Below are positions 57,742-64,000 of a stretch of DNA of 64,000 bases, in pieces (the first letter of the stretch is position 1; the number at the start of each line of letters is the position of its first letter). Origin of the DNA: Sclerotinia nivalis. Lineage: Eukaryota; Ascomycota; Leotiomycetes; Helotiales; Sclerotiniaceae. Made by a program: the position numbers and the translations under genes. The notes below the pieces were generated by a model. That model was given only the letters and a program-made list of their open reading frames with translations, searched no databases and was not told the DNA's origin. The DNA is taken from the NCBI GenBank assembly GCA_029531795.1, contig JAPEIS010000017.1, forward strand, positions 620,001-684,000, written 5' to 3'.

Positions 57742-59873
57742 TCAATAAAGTGATTGATATTGAAAGATTAAGAGATCATTTCTTTGTAATTTCGAACAAT
57801 AATTTAAAGTTGAATAAATCGAATTATAAGAATTACCTTAAAGAGATTTTGAAATTCAAGAAGATGCTTTTATTACTAATTCATTTAACTAGTGGTTTAC
57901 CTTCAAGAGGTACTGAATTGTGTACATTAAGGTATCAGAATTCTAATAAAGATCAGAGAGAACTGTTTTTAGATATTGGAAGTTCTTTATTTATTACAAA
58001 TATCTCTGCTGATAAATCAAGATCTCGTACAGAACTTCGTGCTTCAAAGCTTAAATATTTACCTATATCTGTTTCTAATATCTTATTAAAATATATTGTT
58101 TGTGTTGATCCTTTTATAAAAGCATTGAATATTACTAGTACTAAATTCGATTTCAATTTAATGAATCCCTATTTAGGGTATTTCAATCAACGTTCTCTCG
58201 TTTCTTCCGATCTTTCTTATATTCTTAAAAAATATTCTGAATCAATATTAGATCTTAATTTGAATCTTCAAAAATATAGACAAATAATTGTAGGAATTAT
58301 GAGAGAATTTATGAAAGAAAAGATTAATTTAAGTGATTTAACTCTTGAAGATGATTTGAATGAAACTAGCGCACATCAAATTCAAAGTAGTTTAATAAGA
58401 CATACTTCAGATATTGATTATATGCATTATAGACGTTCTAGTACTACATTTAAAAATATTCCTTTAAATAAACAAAATAAATATTTAGAATTAAGTTTGC
58501 GATTTCATGAATTTCTCGGGTTGAAAGATTATAAAGTTGAAGTAAGTCCTTTTGTTAGTAGTTTGACTATTAGGAATCAAACTATATTAAAAGAAAAAGA
58601 TTCAATATTAAATAGTCTATTAGTTAGATATAGTAAAGAATCCGATTCAATCAATCCTCGCAAGCATCATCGACAGAGTAGTTCTATTGATGATAATTCT
58701 AATAAAATGATTAAAAAATTGAAAGTTTCAGAATTTCAATCATTTTCTAATACTGTTTCTTCTAATATTATATTGAATCAATTATTGAGAGAGTTCTTAA
58801 ATGATTCAACTGCCTCTTTTAGAATCTCAGAACAGGAGACTTTGATAAAAAGTATATTATTAAAAGTTCCATATATTTTAGAGGTTTTGCCTACTAATAA
58901 TGGTAAATCTTTAAGCTATTTATTGACTAGTTCATTAATAACTTTCAAAATTACTATTGTGATTATTCCTTTAATTGTTTTAAAAGCTGATATTTTAAAT
59001 AGAGCTAAAAGTTTCAATATTCCTTGTTCCGTTTGGGAAGAAAATCGAGAGTTTAAAAATCTTACTTTAATTAGTATTGAATCAATTATTAAAGAAAGCT
59101 TTATAGTGAAGTTGATTGAATTGATTAATGAAAAGAAGATAGATCGATTTATAATTGATAAATGTCATTTATTAATTACTAGCTCTCATTATCGTAATAT
59201 TATGTTTCGTTTTAGATCTCTATTATTGACTAAATGTCAATTCGTTTTTTTAACTAGTACCTTGCCTCTTTCTATTGAAAAGCAATTAATGAATCATTTA
59301 TCTTTACAGAATATTTCAATTATTAGAGCACCTAGTACTCGAAATAATATTGTTTATAAAGCTAAGATCTTTGATTCATTCAATATAGAAAATCAATTTA
59401 CTGAAGTTCGAACTTATATTGAAGATTTTAAAATCACGTCATTTTTAAATAATAAGGATAAAATCATTATTTTTGGTCCTTCTAAAAAAGATGTAAATTC
59501 CTTGTCTAGTTTTTTAAATTGTTCTTTTTATCATTCTGATTTAGGTTTATTGGAGCAAAATCGCGTGTTAAATGATTTTTTTAATGTTTTTAATGATTTT
59601 AATCGAATTATCGTTAGTACATCTGGTTTAGAAGAAGGAATTGATTATTCTAGCGTGCGTTTAGTGATTTATTTTAAATTTTGTTGGTCTTTTATTGGAT
59701 TTTTACAGGGTTCTAGTAGGGGGGGAAGAGATTTAAGACCTAGTGAGTCTTGTTTCTTTTATAATAAATCTGAAGAGAATGATAAACCTAGTGATTTTGA
59801 TTCAGATAGAACCGAATTACGTAAATATTTAAGGAATCTATCTGTAGACGAAAAGTTATCGATTTATATTTAG
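57681..59873 (+). CDS. Tyrosine-recombinase-like and RecQ-like helicase half (ORF2)
   Basis: The first in-frame start-like codon is at 57750, but the frame is open from 57681. Residues counted from 57750: SGLPSRGTELCTLR at 48-61 fits the recombinase box I Arg; HQIQSSLIRHTSDIDYMHY at 209-227 fits the His/Arg-His...Tyr region. From about 345 a RecQ-like helicase follows: PTNNGKS Walker A at 381-387, DKCH motif II at 470-473 (RecQ consensus DECH), LTSTLP motif III at 501-506, STSGLEEGIDYSSV motif V and QGSSRGGRD motif VI near 660. The combination resembles telomere-linked helicase and related fungal genes. Glu-to-Lys in motif II (GAA to AAA, a RIP-type change) predicts impaired ATP hydrolysis. 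Confidence 0.7.
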   Translation, partial: NSFKSFKDFHPNVKFNDEFLINKVIDIERLRDHFFVISNNNLKLNKSNYKNYLKEILKFKKMLLLLIHLTSGLPSRGTELCTLRYQNSNKDQRELFLDIGSSLFITNISADKSRSRTELRASKLKYLPISVSNILLKYIVCVDPFIKALNITSTKFDFNLMNPYLGYFNQRSLVSSDLSYILKKYSESILDLNLNLQKYRQIIVGIMREFMKEKINLSDLTLEDDLNETSAHQIQSSLIRHTSDIDYMHYRRSSTTFKNIPLNKQNKYLELSLRFHEFLGLKDYKVEVSPFVSSLTIRNQTILKEKDSILNSLLVRYSKESDSINPRKHHRQSSSIDDNSNKMIKKLKVSEFQSFSNTVSSNIILNQLLREFLNDSTASFRISEQETLIKSILLKVPYILEVLPTNNGKSLSYLLTSSLITFKITIVIIPLIVLKADILNRAKSFNIPCSVWEENREFKNLTLISIESIIKESFIVKLIELINEKKIDRFIIDKCHLLITSSHYRNIMFRFRSLLLTKCQFVFLTSTLPLSIEKQLMNHLSLQNISIIRAPSTRNNIVYKAKIFDSFNIENQFTEVRTYIEDFKITSFLNNKDKIIIFGPSKKDVNSLSSFLNCSFYHSDLGLLEQNRVLNDFFNVFNDFNRIIVSTSGLEEGIDYSSVRLVIYFKFCWSFIGFLQGSSRGGRDLRPSESCFFYNKSEENDKPSDFDSDRTELRKYLRNLSVDEKLSIYI

Positions 59874-60447
59874 ATAATAATATTACAGAAGAATGTTTAC
59901 CCTTTCAGGAGATGTGTGATTTATGTACAGAAAGAGAGGAGCTTAAAAATATGTAAGTTCATTATATAAGAGCTCAAAGAATTGAAAATAAGAGGAGGAG
60001 GAGGGTTGTTTATACAGCAGTAACTGATTTATATTTAAATAAGTGTTGGATTTGTAGTATAATTCAATTATATGATTTAGATGAATCTTTTGTAGGGGAG
60101 ATCATAAATTTAGTGATTGTTCTAGTTGGAATGATTATTTAGAAGATCATTTTATAGAGAAGAAGACGAGAGAATTTAATAATTTCAATATTTCTTTAGT
60201 TCCAGATAGTTGTTGTTTTAAATGTTTATTTCCTACTCATTTCTGTTCTGTTTTAAAAAGAATGAATAATAAAGAAGATTGTGTTTTTCCTAAATTTTAT
60301 ATGATTTTTTTACTTGATTTTATTTGGGATACTAGACAGCAAATTCATGATTTCCTTTGGTCTAATAATCCGTCGAATGAATTTCTTAAAACCTTTTTCA
60401 CTCTGAGACTATTAATAATCGATTTACTTTTTATAAGAAGTTTCTAA
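59874..60447 (+). pseudogene. Cys-rich C-terminal remnant of the recombinase-helicase
   Basis: Coding signal continues after the ORF2 stop in shifted registers: ITEECLPFQEMCDLCTEREELKNM, then a TAA (59954-59956, CAA origin possible) and in the same register RRRRVVYTAVTDLYLNKCWICSI. A further -1 type change within GGGG near 60097-60100 leads to GDHKFSDCSSWNDYLEDH and PDSCCFKCLFPTHFC, ending at 60445-60447. The CxxC pairs suggest a zinc-binding end. An alternative is an intron at 59821-59873 (GTAAAT...TTTAG, 53 nt), which would put the first piece in frame. Confidence 0.5.
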
Positions 60448-61204
60448 GTAAAAAGCATATTGAAGAGATTGATACAGATTCTATTTATGGTTTCTATTTT
60501 CTTATTAAAGAATTAAAGTGATTCAGACTTTTTTTATTGATTTTTTTTGGGAAGTTACTTTGAGTTGAAATTATAAATCATTATTTTAAATCATTAATAT
60601 TTTTAATAATGAAATTGAAATGCAAAGATTAAATGATTTTTAATGTTATTATTCTAAATATAAAAACCTACATTTTATATAATATAGTTTTAAGATTTTA
60701 GATAGAATAAATGAAATAATTTATATTAATAATATTTTGAATAATTTTGTGATTTTATAATGGTATTGAATTTATAATATTCAAGGTTTTAAATTATATT
60801 TATATTATATTAAAGGATTAAGAGTTATTAATAATATTATTAATAATGTGACATACGTAATATATGATAGTAATATTATTAATAACGTGATATATATAAT
60901 ATATAATATTATTGATGATTTTCTTATTAAATATTATTCTATATTTAATGATTTATATAATATTGAATTTATTATTATGAATTTATTATTATGAATTTAT
61001 TATATTGAATTTATTTTATAATATTGAAAGCTTTTTTTATAAAAATAATTTCATTATATTGATTTCATTCATATAAAATGACTATATTCAGTGAGTTTTA
61101 TATATAGATCCCTTTATAAGCTCTCTTATAGGGTTCAAAGTCTATATCGTACTCCCAGTGAGCTTTATTTATAAGCTCTCTTATAGGTCTTAATTATTGA
61201 TCAT
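60448..61204. other. AT-rich spacer
   Basis: No gene. Nearly pure A/T with TAATAATATTATTAATAA palindromes around 60830-60900 and a duplicated TTTATAAGCTCTCTTATAGG word (about 61113-61132 and 61167-61187). Confidence 0.5.
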
Positions 61205-61417
61205 TATCACAAAGACAACAGACAGGACAACAGAAATCACTTTTATTAATAAAACATAGCTCGAAGAGCTACGTTTCTATAGAAAGAACGGTTCCTTAAA
61301 TACATTTATATATAGCGCTAGCCCCGATCGGGGCTAGCCTACACTTATCCGAGATCCGACTCCTATAGGTCAGAACCCGAACAGTCTCCGTATACCATAT
61401 ACAAAGACCCCATAACA
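61205..61417. mobile_element. 213-bp solo LTR, copy 2 (RIP-mutated)
   Basis: Same length and order of hairpins as 25368-25580. It starts TATCACAA and ends CCCCATAACA; the flanking pentamers ATCAT and ACCAT match but for one C/T change, consistent with an original 5-bp target-site duplication. Almost all differences from copy 1 are G to A on the plus strand (CACGGAGG to CACAAAGA, GTAGC to ATAGC, GTGACA to ATAACA), showing strand-biased RIP. The central GCTAGCCCC hairpin is preserved. Confidence 0.85.
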
Positions 61418-61940
61418 ACCATAACCATTCAATATAAACTTAGGTATATTGAATAATTATCTCTGATGAGCTTCCCTTCCGGTAAACTCCCGGTGAGTTT
61501 TCATTATATGATTATAAAATGTACAAGTCTATAATTTAGGCTCTATATACTTATAAAGGAGATCACTGAGAGCTAATATTATTAATAATCATTTTGTATA
61601 TAAAATCATTTATCGGAAATTATTTTTTCAGTATAAATCGATTGTATATAGAAAATCGATTAATAAGAACTCTATAGGTATATAAAAAAAATGAACTGAA
61701 AAGTATTCAATATATGGTGATTCTAATATTAATGCTTTATAGGTTTTAATAAGTTATTTTAGATTTAACTCTTCAAATTTAAGCCTTTAATATCACTTTT
61801 TGATATAATATTTTGGGTTTTTATAGCTTATAGACTCTATAATTTACCCTAGAAATCTTTTATATATATCGGTGAGTATATATAAAATTAGTATAAGTAA
61901 TATTAAGTACTAGGGTTAAATATAGAAAAGATCCCTTATA
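61418..61940. other. AT-rich spacer
   Basis: No gene; scattered GTGAG/CGGTGAG words and A/T palindromes only. Confidence 0.5.
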
Positions 61941-63040
61941 CTTTTTGATTAGAGCTTTAATATTTAATATTAAGGTTCTATAGATTGTAAATACACTATT
62001 CAATCTTGATAATATAGTAGTAAAGCCTAAAAATAGAGATTTTGGGGTATATTTATAAGGATTAGATTATTATAATATAAGGGTTATTCCTATTACTTTT
62101 TGATTAGAATCTTAATATTATTAAATTAATATTAAGATTCTATAAACTATAAATACACTATTCAATCCTGATGATATAATAGTAAAGCCTATAATATAAG
62201 GATTATATAATATTTTTGGGGCATTTTATTTAAAATTTGAGGGGTTTTACTTTGAAGGGAATTTAAATACTTTTTGATTGAAATCTTAATATTATTAAAT
62301 TAGTATTAAGATTTTATAGACTATAAATACTCTATTCAATCCTGATGATATAAGGGAAAAGCTTAATATATAAGGGAATAATAGTACTTTGGGGATTATT
62401 ATTTAATATTTTTAGTCTTTAAATTTAATATTTTGAGGCTTTAAATTTAATATTTGAGGAGTTTGAATTTGATAAAAAACCCTAAGACTTTTTGATTGAA
62501 ATCTTAATATTGTGAAATTAATATAAAGATTTTATAGACTATAAGTACTCTATTCAATCCTAATGATATAGGGGAAAAGCTTAATATTAGGGTTATAATA
62601 TCATTTTAGAGATTATGATTTAATTAGGGGGCTTAAAATTTAATATTTGAAGGCATTTAATTTAATGGGAAACCCTTAAACTTTTTGATTGAAATCTTAA
62701 TATTATTAAATTAGTATAAAGATTTTATAGGCTATAAGTACTTTATTCAATTCTGATGATATAAAGGAATAATCTATTATTTAAAAGTTTATTATTATTA
62801 TAGATCTTATAATATAATATCTGGGGACTTAGAATTTAATATTAGAGGGCTTTGAATTTTATAATAGAGAGCTTTGAATTTTATATTCGAGGGCTTTGAA
62901 TTTTATATTAGAGGGTCTTTAATTTAATAGGAAATCCTTTGACTTTTTGATTGAAATCTTAATATTATTAAATTAGTATTAAGGTTTTATAGGCTATAAG
63001 TACCCTATTCAATCCTGATGATATAGGGGAATAGTCTATT
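61941..63040 (+). repeat. Satellite with about 95-bp conserved cores
   Basis: Six cores start CTTTTTGATT at 61941, 62096, 62270, 62488, 62681 and 62943 and end near GATGATATAGGGGAA about 93 bp later; a partial seventh is at about 63487. Each core holds the inverted pair CTTAATATTA ... TAATATTAAG-like, then TTTTATAG(A/G)CTATAA and ACTCTATTCAATCC(T/C). Core spacing varies from 155 to 262 bp because the spacers vary. Confidence 0.75.
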
Positions 63041-63480
63041 ATATAGGGATCTATTATTATTATAGATCTTATAATATATTATTTGGGGATTTAGAATTTA
63101 ATATTAGGGGATTTATAATTTAATATTTGAGGGTTTAGAATTTAATATTAGGGGATTTATAATTTAATATTTGGGGGTTTAGAATTTAATATTTGGGGTT
63201 TTAGAATTTAATATCTGAGGACATAGAATATAATATTTGGGGGTTTAGAATATAATATCTAAGGGTATAGAATTTAATATTTGGGGTTTATAATTTAATA
63301 TTTGGGGGTTTATAATTTAATATCTTGAGGGGCTTTGAATTTTATATTCGGGGAATGATTATTTAATATTAGGGGGGTTTGAATTTAATATTTAGAGAAT
63401 CATTAATTTATAAGGCTTTGAATTTAATATTTGAGGGATTATTATTTTAAATTTAGGGATTTTGAATTTAATAAGGAAGC
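62820..63480 (+). repeat. G-rich-strand minisatellite, period about 22-24 bp
   Basis: Repeated GGGGATTTAGAATTTAATATT-like units with variants such as GGGGGTTTAGAATTTAATATT and GGGCTTTGAATTTTATATT, most regular between 63070 and 63330. It interleaves with the last satellite cores. No coding capacity. Confidence 0.7.
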
Positions 63481-63639
63481 CTACAATTTTTTGATTTAAA
63501 TGTTAATATTATGAAATTCGTATAAACGTTTTATAAAAGCGAAGAGTTTAATATATAATGATTTAATATTCATTTAAGAGGTAGTGTATAATGTATTCTA
63601 AATCAAACCCGGTAAGTAGTTTATTTATTATATCTTGAA

Positions 63640-64000
63640 TAAATAGATAGAATTTATAAAGAATATTTAAATGATTATATAATATTAGATGAATGATTAA
63701 TATTAGGTGAATGATTAATATTAGGTGAATAATTATATAATATTAGGTGAATGATTAATATTAGGTAAATGATTATATAATATTATTTATTATAGTTTAA
63801 TGTATATATTTTGTATTTACTTTGAAGGTATATCAAAAAAGAATCTATAATTCAGTAGTAGTATTCTTTATTTCAATTCAATTAATATATTTAGATGTGC
63901 TTGTGCTAGACATTTTAATTTTTTAATAAGAAAACAGATTTTAATTCTATATATTTAGTGTTTAGTTTAAAAGTATATCAAAAAGAATTCTATAGCTCAA
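63640..64000. repeat. TTAATATTAGGTGAATGA repeats at the right edge
   Basis: Five units of about 18-20 bp (ATTAATATTAGGTGAATG and variants) lie between about 63680 and 63785, followed by A/T-rich sequence to the window end. No gene. The right end of the repeat block is not reached. Confidence 0.6.

Overview
This window is nuclear DNA of a filamentous ascomycete (Pezizomycotina). Short spliceosomal introns with GTAAGT-type donors and CTAAY-like branch sites, the protein families present and strong signs of repeat-induced point mutation (RIP) support that; a Helotiales or Sclerotiniaceae-like genome is my guess, not something shown. Composition is sharply two-speed. About 1-21 kb is balanced, gene-bearing DNA. 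About 21-34.6 kb is extremely AT-rich and holds decayed transposons. About 34.7-53.5 kb is intermediate and holds accessory genes and retroelement relics. About 53.5-64 kb is again extremely AT-rich, with one large helicase-recombinase locus and satellite-like repeats.

The core block holds five housekeeping or conserved genes. On the minus strand is a 903-residue coiled-coil protein with a C-terminal membrane anchor (2363-5123), preceded by two look-alike 5' leader introns. Next is Sad1/USP39, the catalytically dead ubiquitin-protease homologue of the tri-snRNP (8932-10599), which converges on Rrp9/U3-55K, a WD40 protein of the U3 snoRNP (13096-11357). Rrp9 is divergent from Pre1, the beta-type 20S proteasome subunit (13561-14284), whose start codon is split by an intron. 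Last is the DEAD-box helicase Ded1 (16476-18660, three exons).

The first AT-rich block (21-34.6 kb) contains a decayed KDZ-like transposase with a 213-bp solo LTR nested in it, and three further decayed reading frames of unknown function. Several of these stay in one frame for hundreds of codons, interrupted only by TAA/TAG/TGA codons that CAA/CAG/CGA would give by C-to-T change.

The accessory block (34.7-53.5 kb) contains a degraded DUF3435 tyrosine-recombinase gene (the family that includes Starship captains) and a fungal NLR pseudogene (alpha/beta-hydrolase, NACHT, ankyrin repeats) with seven nonsense codons and no frameshift. It also holds a conserved two-TM membrane-protein gene, a P-loop NTPase pseudogene and a Ty3/Gypsy relic. 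A dispersed repeat occurs near both ends of this block: one copy is GC-normal and the other is the same sequence with C-to-T changes. The block may be the remains of a large cargo-carrying mobile element; that is inference.

The last AT-rich block holds a multi-kilobase gene pair (55612-60447). It encodes C2H2 fingers, a tyrosine-recombinase-like core, a RecQ-like helicase core and a Cys-rich tail, resembling telomere-linked helicase families. A repeating hairpin array and a TTCGAA-rich minisatellite precede it. A second RIP-mutated copy of the 213-bp LTR and a satellite with about 95-bp cores follow. No tRNA, rRNA or CRISPR array was found.
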